Source of the DNA: Flavobacteriaceae bacterium
GTDB taxonomy: Bacteria > Bacteroidota > Bacteroidia > Flavobacteriales > Weeksellaceae
NCBI GenBank assembly: GCA_030538275.1
Contig: JAUNUH010000001.1
Location: 248,001 to 312,000, forward strand
Reading direction: 5' to 3'
DNA length: 64,000 bases
Part shown: in pieces, positions 18,489-26,689 of the stretch
Layout of the letters: the number at the start of each line of letters is the position of its first letter
Numbering within the stretch: the stretch's first letter is position 1
Translations under genes and position numbers: made by a program
The notes under the pieces: generated by a model
Seen by the model: the letters and a program-made list of their open reading frames with translations, nothing else
Told to the model about the DNA's origin: nothing
Database searches by the model: none

Positions 18489-19211
18489 TCAAGGTTTAAC
18501 GTATTTTTCGTAAGTGCTCCAAATTTCATACAGGGGCTCACCTTTAGAACTTTTTCCTTTGTGATGCCAGTCATCATCCATAATTTGGTAATTAAAAGTA
18601 AGAACAGCACCTACACGACTGTTATCACGAGAAAAGAATTCAATTTTTTCTGTATAAGCGCCATCAATTGCCGTGTACGTTCCGCCACCCGTACCGCTAA
18701 ACTCACCTGTAGCCGAATTGAAAGCTACCCATTGAAAATGATTTCCTGTAAGCATTTTGAGCGTACGTCGGTCTCCGGGAGTCGTTCTTGACATTTCACC
18801 ATCTTTTTCCCGACCGGTAAAAACTTTATTTCCTGTCAATTCATCTTTATGATTTGATTTGAATGACCAGGTAAGTCGTTCATTTTCATTGATTAATGAG
18901 ATGGTGTTTTCGTTAATATCAATATCAAAATATTTTGTTTTACCCACCTCTTTAGGATTTTTAGAATTGAAATCTACTAGAATCTTAAGTTTATTTTTAG
19001 TGATTTGAATCGGACCTCCCCACGTATATAGAAATTCATGGTTTTGGTTTCGAGCATTCATTAATAGATAATCATCTTGAATCATAGCCAAAACCACTTG
19101 ATCCATTACTTTTTTATGATTTAAATCCTCGAGTTGCCAAACGCCTTCATACCATTGCCCATAGGCAATACAGGTCAAAACAAGCCCGATGCTTACAAAA
19201 ATATTTTTCAT
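18489..19211 (-). CDS. secreted protein of unknown function
   Basis: About 240 aa. The start is placed at the fourth codon (MKNIFVSIG) rather than at the upstream ATG at 19220 because it gives a standard signal peptide ending at AYGQ. The mature part is beta-strand rich, with WQLEDL, LTWSFKSN, TGGGTYTAIDGAYTEKIEF and LTFNYQIMDDDWHHKG, which has the look of lipocalin-like or DUF4488-type secreted proteins. No catalytic motif is visible. Monocistronic; convergent with the DUF4412-like gene and divergent from the luciferase-like gene. Confidence 0.75.
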   Translation of the reverse strand: MKNIFVSIGLVLTCIAYGQWYEGVWQLEDLNHKKVMDQVVLAMIQDDYLLMNARNQNHEFLYTWGGPIQITKNKLKILVDFNSKNPKEVGKTKYFDIDINENTISLINENERLTWSFKSNHKDELTGNKVFTGREKDGEMSRTTPGDRRTLKMLTGNHFQWVAFNSATGEFSGTGGGTYTAIDGAYTEKIEFFSRDNSRVGAVLTFNYQIMDDDWHHKGKSSKGEPLYEIWSTYEKYVKP

Positions 19212-19291
19212 AATATTCAATTATTAAATCAGAAAGTTAAGTAATATTTTTTTATTAAAATTAATAATTAAAATCATTTCGGTATAATTTT

Positions 19292-19299
19292 TAGTTTTG
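19292..19299 (+). promoter_or_regulatory. -7 promoter element (TAnnTTTG) that decides the LLM oxidoreductase start
   Basis: TAGTTTTG matches the consensus. The in-frame TTG at 19297 lies inside this element, so it cannot be the translation start; the ATG at 19327 is the first start downstream of the predicted transcription start near 19306. Confidence 0.55.
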
Positions 19300-19326
19300 T
19301 ACTTTAACAGGTTAATTCAAAAACAA

Positions 19327-20358
19327 ATGATAGAACTAGGAATCGGAATGTTCGGTGATGTGCATATCAACGAAAAAGAACAATATATTCAGTCATCTGG
19401 CGAGCGCATGACAGAAATTCTAGAAGAGGTGAAACTCATGGACGAAGTCAATATTGATTTTTTTGGAATGGGTGAACATCATCGTATAGACTATGCTGTT
19501 GCAGCCCCAGAAATTTTTTTGGCAGCGGCAGCTCCTCTCACCAAGCGTATCAAATTGGGAAGTGCGGTTTCAGTAATCAGTTCTGCAGATCCGGTAAAGC
19601 TATATCAGGATTTTTCCATGATTGATTTATTGTCAAACGGTCGAGCCGAAATTATGGCAGGTCGTGGTTCATTTATTGAATCTTTTCCATTATTTGGTCA
19701 AGATTTGAAGAGTTATGATGCACTTTTTGATGAAAAACTAAGATTATTGGTTGCCTTAAATGAAGATAAAAAAATTACCTGGAGGGGGAATTTCAGACCT
19801 TCGCTCAATGAGCAAGAGATTTTTCCGCAACCTGTGAATGGAAAAATTCCTATATGGGTGGCAGTGGGTGGTACGCCTGCATCTGTAATTCGGGCAGCCA
19901 AATTGGGATTACCGGTCATGTTTGCCATTATTGGTGGTACATTGGATCGATTTTTACCTTTGATTGAATATTATCGCCAAGCTTGGGAAGATAGTGGTCA
20001 TGCACCAGAAGATATACAAATCGGTGTGCATATGCATTCCTTTTTTGGAGAAAATTCTCAAGAAATTGCAGATTGGTATTATCCTGTTTATTCTGGGCAA
20101 ATGAATAGAGTAGGACGTTCGCGCGGTTGGCCGCCATATATTCGTGAGCAATATGACTTTGGAAGAACCCGCGAAGGACATTTAATTATTGGAAATGCCG
20201 AAGAATCAGCCGAGAAAATTATTTATACGATTCAAAAATTTGGATTGTCACGTTTTTCTGCTCACATGGATACGGGCGCGCCAAATCATGACCGAATGAT
20301 GGAAGCCATAGAAATATATGGAAAACAAATTATTCCAATGGTAAAACAAGGATTATAA
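19327..20358 (+). CDS. LLM-class flavin-dependent oxidoreductase (luciferase-like)
   Basis: 343 aa from the ATG at 19327 (MIELGIGMFGDV). Luciferase-fold landmarks: FFGMGEHHRIDYAVAAPEIF near residue 50, KRIKLGSAVSVISSADPVKLYQDFSMIDLLSNGRAE near 78 (split motif of FMN-dependent monooxygenases), and GGTPASVIRAAKLGLP near 190. It probably uses FMNH2 or F420-like flavin to oxidise an unknown substrate. A flavin reductase-like gene lies 6 kb upstream but is not in the operon. Single gene with its own promoter. Confidence 0.88.
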   Translation: MIELGIGMFGDVHINEKEQYIQSSGERMTEILEEVKLMDEVNIDFFGMGEHHRIDYAVAAPEIFLAAAAPLTKRIKLGSAVSVISSADPVKLYQDFSMIDLLSNGRAEIMAGRGSFIESFPLFGQDLKSYDALFDEKLRLLVALNEDKKITWRGNFRPSLNEQEIFPQPVNGKIPIWVAVGGTPASVIRAAKLGLPVMFAIIGGTLDRFLPLIEYYRQAWEDSGHAPEDIQIGVHMHSFFGENSQEIADWYYPVYSGQMNRVGRSRGWPPYIREQYDFGRTREGHLIIGNAEESAEKIIYTIQKFGLSRFSAHMDTGAPNHDRMMEAIEIYGKQIIPMVKQGL

Positions 20359-20424
20359 ACATTTGTTTATCATAACAGAAATCAATCTTTTTAAATTAAT
20401 TTTAATTAATTGATTTTCAAAACT

Positions 20425-21399
20425 TTAAACTGTATTTGAGGATTGATTTCCCCAAATGTAATCTAAAGTGTAAGGAGAATTATTTTCTGTAAATACTACG
20501 CCATCCACAAAACGAATATTACTTTCAAAGCCGTTCAACCGGGTGATTTGAGTGGGGTTCAACAGAATATCTGCAGCTTCCAAATTTTCTTCTTGCCTTT
20601 TTTTATCGGCAGATTTTGGAATCACAGCTACACCACGTGCCATTTGCCAGGCCAAGACAACTTGCGCCACAGTTTTATTAATTTCTAGGGCAATTTCTTG
20701 GATTATAGGATGTTCTAGAAGAGGTGGTAAATTAATTTTTTTCATGTCTTCCCTCAAAGTTCCTCCAGAACCCAAAGGTTTATAGGCCATCATCAACATA
20801 TTGTTTTGGTCCGCAAATTGTTTCAAAGGCTGTTGATGCAAATACGGATGACTTTCTATTTGATTTATTTCTGGTACAGTGTAAGTTTTGGCTATAATTT
20901 CTTCCAGATGTTTTATATTAAAATTCGAAACTCCAATATGTTTGGCTTTGTTTTTTTCCTTGGTTGAAATCATAGCTTCCCAAGTTTCACTCAAGGGAAT
21001 TTCGTCTGGAAAATAATAATCCTGTGCATCTTTTGGCATCATATTTCCCTTTTTCCATGCTACAGGCCAGTGTATAAGCCATGCATCGAGATATTCTAGT
21101 TGTAGACGATGTAAACAGTCATTTAATGCGGGCATCACATCTTCTTTGGCATGTACATCATTCCATAATTTAGAAATTATAAAAAGCTCTTCTCGCTGTA
21201 CATCACCCGCTTTTATAGCATCTTGAATGGCTTGGCCGATTTCAGTTTCATTACGATAAAGATAGGCACAATCAAAAAGTCGGTAACCCAGCTCGATGGC
21301 GGTACGCACGCTGCTATACGCCTCTCCCTCAAATGATCGCCAAGTTCCCAGACCAAGAAGGGGCATGGAATCTCCGTTTGTAAATCTATAGGATTTCAT
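20425..21399 (-). CDS. aldo/keto reductase
   Basis: 324 aa TIM barrel. The catalytic tetrad is visible: Asp and Tyr in FDCAYLYRNE near residues 43-48, Lys in IISKLW near 77, and His in WLIHWP near 109. NADPH-binding residues are in IPKSADKKRQEENLEA near 255. Family members reduce aldehydes and ketones with NADPH. Monocistronic, convergent with the luciferase-like gene and divergent from the M28 peptidase gene across 243 AT-rich bases. Confidence 0.93.
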   Translation of the reverse strand: MKSYRFTNGDSMPLLGLGTWRSFEGEAYSSVRTAIELGYRLFDCAYLYRNETEIGQAIQDAIKAGDVQREELFIISKLWNDVHAKEDVMPALNDCLHRLQLEYLDAWLIHWPVAWKKGNMMPKDAQDYYFPDEIPLSETWEAMISTKEKNKAKHIGVSNFNIKHLEEIIAKTYTVPEINQIESHPYLHQQPLKQFADQNNMLMMAYKPLGSGGTLREDMKKINLPPLLEHPIIQEIALEINKTVAQVVLAWQMARGVAVIPKSADKKRQEENLEAADILLNPTQITRLNGFESNIRFVDGVVFTENNSPYTLDYIWGNQSSNTV

Positions 21400-21642
21400 G
21401 GGTTAAAGGTAATAATTGTAAAAATAAAGATTACATTTTTACAAGTAAATAATCCTAAAATTTCTTTAAAAATGGAATTCGTAGAAAAAATTTGAAGTAT
21501 CGAAATATATTATTTTTAAAGAAATTTTAAATATCAATTAAAATTACAATTCACACAAAAATCATTTGTTTTCACAAGAAAAACTGATTTCTAATTATTT
21601 TCTAATATATTTAACCATTGAAATAAATTTTACATAAATAAA

Positions 21643-23181
21643 ATGAAAAAAATATTTTTATTACCTCTTTTATTGATAAGTTTTATGAGTTGGTCGCAAG
21701 ATCAAAAAATTATAGACGCCATTATCAATGAAGCCACAAACAATTCTCAACTTGAAATACTGGCTCATCAACTGACCGATAAAATAGGTCCTCGACTGGT
21801 TGGATCGCCCGAAATGCAGCAAGCGCACGACTGGGTGGTGAATACCTATCAAGGTTGGGGAATCACTGGCCGGAACGAACAATGGGGGACCTGGCGCAAC
21901 TGGCAAAGAGGAATCACACATGTGGATTTGATTCACCCACGCAGAGTAGAACTTACTGCCCGCCAACTGGCATGGAGCACAGCCACCAAAAAGCCGATAG
22001 AGGCCGAGGCCGTGGCCATTCCGGTTGTTAAAAGCAAAGCGGAATTTGATAACTGGTTGAAAACTGTGAAAGGTAAAATTGTATTAATTAATCCCACGCT
22101 GTATTCAGGAAGACCCGAATCCAACTGGAAAGAATACGCTACTGATTCGGTTTTCAATGAATACAAAACGAAAAGAGAAGCTCAGTATAAAGAATGGCGT
22201 GACGCATTAAAGGCGATTGAATCAGGAGTTCGTGAATTGCCGGGAATTGTGGAAGCCGCTGGTGCAGTTGCGGTTATAAATTCTCAAGCATCTGACAGTT
22301 GGGGTGCGGTGCGAATTTTTGGTGCTGATACCAAAAATATACCGATGATCAGCATGAATCCAGAGGATTATGGAATGATTTACCGTTTGGCGAAATTCAG
22401 TTCTAAGCCAAAACTGAAAATTAATGTAGAAAATAAAACAGGTAAGCCTGTGCCTACTTACAACTCCATAGGAGAAATCCGCGGTACGGAAAAACCAGAT
22501 GAATATGTGGTGCTTTCTGCCCATCTCGACAGCTGGGATGGTGGAACCGGAGCCACCGATAACGCCACGGGAACGATTTTACTCATGGAAACAATGCGTA
22601 TTTTGAAGAAATTTTACCCCAACCCGAAACGTACGATTATTGCCGGACATTGGGGAAGTGAAGAGCAAGGTCTAAACGGCTCTCGTGCTTATGTTCAAGA
22701 TCATATGGACATGATGCCGAAGATTCAGGCGGTTTTCAATCAGGATAATGGAACCGGTCGATTCAGTAGAATCAGCGGAATGGGATTTTTACACGCCTAT
22801 GATTTTATGGGACGATGGATGAAACCCGTGCCAGAGCATATCCGTAATGAGGTAGAAACTATTTATCCCGGAATCCCTTCAGGCGGAGGTTCGGATTATG
22901 CTTCTTTTTTAGCAGCAGGTGTTCCAGCCTTTTTTCTACTGAGCAACAGCTGGGATTATGGAAATTATACTTGGCATACACAGCTCGACACCTATGACAA
23001 AATTGTATTTGAAGAGGTGAGAAATAATGCTATAATGCTAGCCATTATGACCTATATGGCTTGTGAAGAACCCGAGTTGGTGGATAGAGAAAGAATTAAA
23101 ATGCCTATCAACGAGCGTACTGGAGAGCTGATGACATGGCCAGAAGTGAGAGATGCCAACCGCAAAGGTGGTCAAGATTAA
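21643..23181 (+). CDS. M28-family zinc aminopeptidase with PA-type insert, secreted
   Basis: 512 aa. Signal peptide ends near SWSQ (residue 19). The protease-associated region covers roughly residues 120-270. The di-zinc site is recognisable: His294 in SAHLDSWDGG, Asp306 in GATDNATG, Glu340/Glu341 in HWGSEEQG (base and ligand), Asp in NQDNGTG near 367, and His in WHTQLDTYD near 446. Enzymes of this type cleave N-terminal residues from peptides outside the cytoplasm. Single gene with a strong terminator. Confidence 0.92.
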   Translation: MKKIFLLPLLLISFMSWSQDQKIIDAIINEATNNSQLEILAHQLTDKIGPRLVGSPEMQQAHDWVVNTYQGWGITGRNEQWGTWRNWQRGITHVDLIHPRRVELTARQLAWSTATKKPIEAEAVAIPVVKSKAEFDNWLKTVKGKIVLINPTLYSGRPESNWKEYATDSVFNEYKTKREAQYKEWRDALKAIESGVRELPGIVEAAGAVAVINSQASDSWGAVRIFGADTKNIPMISMNPEDYGMIYRLAKFSSKPKLKINVENKTGKPVPTYNSIGEIRGTEKPDEYVVLSAHLDSWDGGTGATDNATGTILLMETMRILKKFYPNPKRTIIAGHWGSEEQGLNGSRAYVQDHMDMMPKIQAVFNQDNGTGRFSRISGMGFLHAYDFMGRWMKPVPEHIRNEVETIYPGIPSGGGSDYASFLAAGVPAFFLLSNSWDYGNYTWHTQLDTYDKIVFEEVRNNAIMLAIMTYMACEEPELVDRERIKMPINERTGELMTWPEVRDANRKGGQD

Positions 23182-23188
23182 AAGACAG

Positions 23189-23218
23189 AATTCCGGTGAA
23201 AGCCGGAATTTTTTTTTG
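23189..23218 (+). terminator. rho-independent terminator
   Basis: AATTCCGG and CCGGAATT form a perfect 8-bp stem with a 6-base loop, followed by a run of nine T, just after the M28 peptidase stop codon. Confidence 0.88.
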
Positions 23219-23440
23219 GTAATCAGTTCAGAAATCAAACCTGAAACTAATAATTGAGTTCTCGTATTTTTTTCGTTTAATAAAATTGTAGAAGTCATAA
23301 TAAAAACATTATGAACAAGAAGTTTTTTTTAGAAACCTTTTCAAATTTTTAGTATATATGCAATTTAAGCATAATAAATGAATGATTAATTCAATATATT
23401 TCTTTAAATTCGTCAAGAAATAACCAAAAAAACAATTTTT

Positions 23441-24349
23441 ATGAAAACTTCTTTCAGTTTATTAGTCCTATTTATCAGTATTGCCGTTGGAGCACAATGT
23501 GAGCATAATCCAACGGTTATTGCAGACATGGACGAAGGTGTCATTATGATGTGCCCTCCTTCTACGAGTACGATGACGGTAAGTACGCAGGCCGCCGATA
23601 GTTATCAGTGGTTTAAGAAAGAGACTTATGGCGGAACCTGGGCAGAAATAGCAGGAGAAACCCATCAGGAACTAGTGATTGATTATTATAATTATGTGGT
23701 AAATGATATCAAGGTGGCGACTACGGTCAACGGTTGCACAGAAGAAAGTCCGGCGGTTGCAATAGACGGATGGACTTTTCTGCTTCCTTCTATGTCTATA
23801 GATTTTGGCACGAGTGAATACCAGCAACTGGATTATAGCGAGTACAACGTTTGTAATGGTGGAACGATTACGCTTTTGGCCAATCAACCCTTTATTCACG
23901 ATATTTCTTGGTTCAACCAAGGCAACTTAATAGAAGGTGAAACGCAAGCCAATTATGCCGTAACCCAATCTGGAGATTATACATTTGACGCTTGCACGGA
24001 TGTGTGTCCAGACTGGTGTGCCATAAGCTCGAATAATCAAGTTCCACCGGTTCTTTTTCATTTTGGTGACTGGAGTTTCTGTACGAATATGGGTACATTC
24101 GACAACTCGTTACAAAAACGCAAAACTCTGATTTATCCTAATCCCGCAAAATCTGTAGTTCATATTCAGCTTCCGACAATTGGAAAATCAGAAATCTCAT
24201 TATTTGATAACGCAGGAAAGCTGATTCGGAAAATTTCACAAAATCAAAACCTAATTTCTTTGGAAGTGTCTGATTTGCCTGCAGGAATGTATCGAATTGT
24301 CGTATTGCAAGGAGAAAAAAGATTTCATAGTAATTTTATAAAGAAATAA
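23441..24349 (+). CDS. secreted protein with type IX secretion C-terminal sorting domain
   Basis: 302 aa. Signal peptide ends at VGAQC (residue 19). The middle has Ig-like sequence with paired Cys, SYQWFKKET near residue 53 and ISWFNQGNLIEGETQANY near 155, a pattern of Ig-like adhesion modules. The C-terminal ~75 residues are a T9SS type A sorting domain: IYPNPAKSVVHI near 229, LFDNAGKLI near 250, LPAGMYRIVV near 282, FIKK at the end. It is predicted to be exported and attached to the cell surface by the type IX system, of which PorT is encoded in this window (51568-52332). Function of the mature part unknown. Confidence 0.87.
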   Translation: MKTSFSLLVLFISIAVGAQCEHNPTVIADMDEGVIMMCPPSTSTMTVSTQAADSYQWFKKETYGGTWAEIAGETHQELVIDYYNYVVNDIKVATTVNGCTEESPAVAIDGWTFLLPSMSIDFGTSEYQQLDYSEYNVCNGGTITLLANQPFIHDISWFNQGNLIEGETQANYAVTQSGDYTFDACTDVCPDWCAISSNNQVPPVLFHFGDWSFCTNMGTFDNSLQKRKTLIYPNPAKSVVHIQLPTIGKSEISLFDNAGKLIRKISQNQNLISLEVSDLPAGMYRIVVLQGEKRFHSNFIKK

Positions 24350-24528
24350 GATTCACAAAAAAATCCTTGGGTAGGGTTTAAGTTTTAAACGAAAATCTTT
24401 GAAAAAAATAGGATTTTAGAATTAAATTATTGGAAATAATCTCAAGATTTCTTTAGAATGTAAATTTTTGTAATTAATTTTTTCAGGTAGTTTTATTAGT
24501 CTAAATGTAATTTGGAATAATTAGATTA
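24350..24528. other. AT-rich spacer
   Basis: No open reading frame, hairpin terminator or promoter of convincing quality was found between the T9SS cargo gene and the lipoprotein pseudogene. Confidence 0.5.
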
Positions 24529-24838
24529 TTACTGATAAATCCACATCAATACGGGCTTAGTACTATTTTTCGGCATGGGATCTACTATCATAAAATTGTC
24601 ATTTGGTGCGGACACCCCACTGACTGTAACCGCGTTGGCCGATTTGGTATTTGCCGAGTGATGAACAATGGCTATTTTCTATATTACTGAAAACCGGATT
24701 GTCTTTGGATTCTAGTAGAGCGGTTCGTTATTGATTCAGTTCGGAAAGGCTTTTTCCCACTTGTTGATCTATTTTAGAAGTGCAGCTGCTGGAAAAAGTA
24801 ATTAAAAATAGTAAGGTAAAGATTCGCAAAGTTTTCAT
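24529..24838 (-). pseudogene. decayed small lipoprotein gene
   Basis: From an ATG at 24838 the frame reads a lipoprotein signal (MKTLRIFTLLFLITFSSSC) and about 36 codons before a TAA. The sequence continues to look coding beyond it (RTALLESKDNPVFSNIEN), then shifts frame and ends with AIVHHSANTKSANAVTV and NFMIVDPMPKNSTKPVLMW before a TAA at 24529. One nonsense change and one indel therefore interrupt an original protein of about 100 aa. It begins six bases after the stop of another decayed frame, so both were once in one operon. Confidence 0.65.
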
Positions 24839-24843
24839 ATCAA

Positions 24844-25063
24844 TCAGTTTAGGTTGAGCGCAAGATAGTCCATAAATACATTTGAATCCGGTTTATTTTC
24901 TTTGTAAATATCCGGAATTAAAACAACGATGTAAAGTTCGTAATTCGGCAGTCGGAATTTCATTTTTGCAAGGTTGCAGCAAAGCCAGAACCTTTTTCAT
25001 ACCCAACTGCATCATATCTGTTCTTTTCCATATTAGTGTACTGATTCGGGCGAATGTTAACAG
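24844..25063 (-). pseudogene. 3' remnant of a gene truncated by the 194-bp repeat array
   Basis: Two open stretches in different frames join at an A-run: VNIRPNQYTNMEKNRYDAVG...FAATLQK, then KFRLPNYELYIVVLIPDIYK...YLALNLN followed by TGA. The junction looks like a single-base slip in AAAAA. The 5' part of the gene is missing because the repeat array begins at 25064. Protein family not recognised. Confidence 0.5.
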
Positions 25064-25794
25064 CTGTCCCACTTCGATACGACTTTTTATTATTTATTTC
25101 GCTACGCTTCATAAATTATAAAAATCACTCAGTGTGACGGATACGTTCTTCTTAGTCATGCTGAGTGATTTTCCCATGCAATGCAACGAAGTGAAATGGA
25201 ATGGGAAAATTGTATCGAAGCGTGACATAAGCCACAAATACACGAATGCGTTCTTCCCTGTCCCACTTCGATACGACTTTTTATTATTTATTTCGCTACG
25301 CTTCATAAATTATAAAAATCACTCAGTGTGACGGATACGTTCTTCTTAGTCATGCTGAGTGATTTTCCCATGCAATGCAACGAAGTGAAATGGAATGGGA
25401 AAATTGTATCGAAGCGTGACATAAGCCACAAATACACGAATGCGTTCTTCCCTGTCCCACTTCGATACGACTTTTTATTATTTATTTCGCTACGCTTCAT
25501 AAATTATAAAAATCACTCAGTGTGACGGATACGTTCTTCTTAGTCATGCTGAGTGATTTTCCCATGCAATGCAACGAAGTGAAATGGGATGGGAAAATTG
25601 TATCGATCCTTGTCATGCTGAGTGATTTTCCCATGCAATGCAACGAAGTGAAATGGAATGGGAAAATTGTATCGAAGCGTGACATAAGCCACAAATACAC
25701 GAATGCGTTCTTCCCTGTCCCACTTCGATACGACTTTTTATTATTTATTTCGCTACGCTTCATAAATTATAAAAATCACTCAGTGTGACGGATA
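25064..25794. repeat. tandem repeat array, 194-bp units with internal palindromes
   Basis: Near-identical units start at 25064, 25258, 25452 and 25715; the last is a partial copy ending at 25794. The third unit is 263 bp because 69 bp is duplicated internally. Each unit carries inverted pairs, for example AATCACTCAG with CTGAGTGATT and CTTCGATACG with GTATCGAAG, and is open on both strands. The open frames are palindrome artefacts without initiation signals and are not called as genes. The array lies at the downstream end of the riboswitch-controlled operon and supplies the last codons of its final gene. Confidence 0.9.
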
Positions 25795-26045
25795 GATGCT
25801 ATATTCTCACTCATCCCCAATTGCTTCATCCATTTTTCCAACAGGGGCTGTTCCATCTGGAAATCACGGAATTCATCCGGACTCATAATCGGAATACCGC
25901 TGACAATCGGATATACCCGCTCACATTCCTCGCATATCAGAATTCCTTCCAAAATGTCATCATTTTGCCCCAAAGTTACGGGCTTCAATTCCAAATCCGA
26001 CTTATCAAACGGACAACACAGCTTTTTTATCGTACTCAGTTTCAT
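25776..26045 (-). CDS. Trm112-like zinc-binding protein, C-terminus rewritten by the repeat
   Basis: 89 aa. Cys10/Cys11, Cys38 and Cys41 (LCCPFDKSDLEL ... ILICEECERVYPIVSGIPIM) match the small zinc domain of Trm112/YcaR proteins, which activate partner SAM methyltransferases in eukaryotes and archaea. It overlaps the ThiE-like gene by four bases (ATGA), so it is the last gene of the riboswitch operon, whose first gene is a methyltransferase. The last few codons (ending RHTE) and the stop come from the 194-bp repeat (25776-25794), so the native end has been lost or replaced. Still likely to fold because the zinc core is intact. Confidence 0.75.
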   Translation of the reverse strand: MKLSTIKKLCCPFDKSDLELKPVTLGQNDDILEGILICEECERVYPIVSGIPIMSPDEFRDFQMEQPLLEKWMKQLGMSENIASIRHTE

Positions 26046-26689
26046 TTTTTGATTAAATTGTTTTTGTATTTTTCTAATTCTTTTTCGGGTTCTTCGGTAT
26101 TCATCAATCCTGAAATCACGGCAATTCCGTCAAAATCCAAATCACTCAATTCTTCCAAATTTTCCGGCGAAATGCCGCCTGCCAGAAATATACGATTCGG
26201 AAAAATTTCTCTGGCTTTCTGAACGGTTTCATGACTCACAATCTCACAGGCACCCGCACTCACCGACGGAAACATTGAACAAAATGAAATATAATCTGCT
26301 CTATTTTTCGCCGCCCATTCCACATCTTTCAAATCATTCTCACAAGTAATTCCCAATAGAAAATCCCTCCCGATTTCATTTTTTATTTCCAGACCATTCT
26401 CCGGGATTTCATCAAAATGAACTCCGTCCAAATCCAGTTTTGTCAACAATTCCCAACGGTTATTGATCAACAGCGGAACTTCAGCCTTTCTGCAGATTTT
26501 CAGGATTTTTTCAATCAAAGCGATTTTATCTTGAATTTTATCAAAATTATCCCAAATCTGAACCGCTACTATCCCTTTGTCCATCAAAAATTGCAGTCTT
26601 TCCAATAATTTCGTTTCCTCCATTTTTGGGTTGATTACCAGATAGATACCTTTATTTTCTTTCAGTTTTAATTCCTTTTTCATTTCCAT
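26042..26689 (-). CDS. thiamine phosphate synthase-like protein (ThiE/TenI fold) with altered active site
   Basis: 215 aa TIM barrel. ThiE landmarks are recognisable: LLINNRWELLTKLDLDGVHFDE near residue 90, FLLGITCEN, AAKNRADYISFCSMF near 130 and FLAGGISPENL near 170. However the substrate-binding QLRxK motif is QIWDN (44-48), and the pyrophosphate-binding TxTK loop is replaced by PSVSAGACEIV. It is therefore probably not an ordinary thiamine phosphate synthase, though it may still use a related thiazole or pyrimidine phosphate. The start may be the internal ATG at 26683. It overlaps both neighbours and is under the TPP riboswitch. Confidence 0.75.
   Translation of the reverse strand: MEMKKELKLKENKGIYLVINPKMEETKLLERLQFLMDKGIVAVQIWDNFDKIQDKIALIEKILKICRKAEVPLLINNRWELLTKLDLDGVHFDEIPENGLEIKNEIGRDFLLGITCENDLKDVEWAAKNRADYISFCSMFPSVSAGACEIVSHETVQKAREIFPNRIFLAGGISPENLEELSDLDFDGIAVISGLMNTEEPEKELEKYKNNLIKK

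Noticed and set aside
19297..19326. TTG start for the luciferase-like oxidoreductase
   Set aside because: The TTG is part of the -7 promoter element, upstream of the predicted transcription start.
25064..25794. Possible CRISPR array or family of 65-88 aa proteins
   Set aside because: Units are 194 bp, contiguous and without spacers, and no cas genes are near. The open frames on both strands are consequences of the palindromic repeat and lack start signals.
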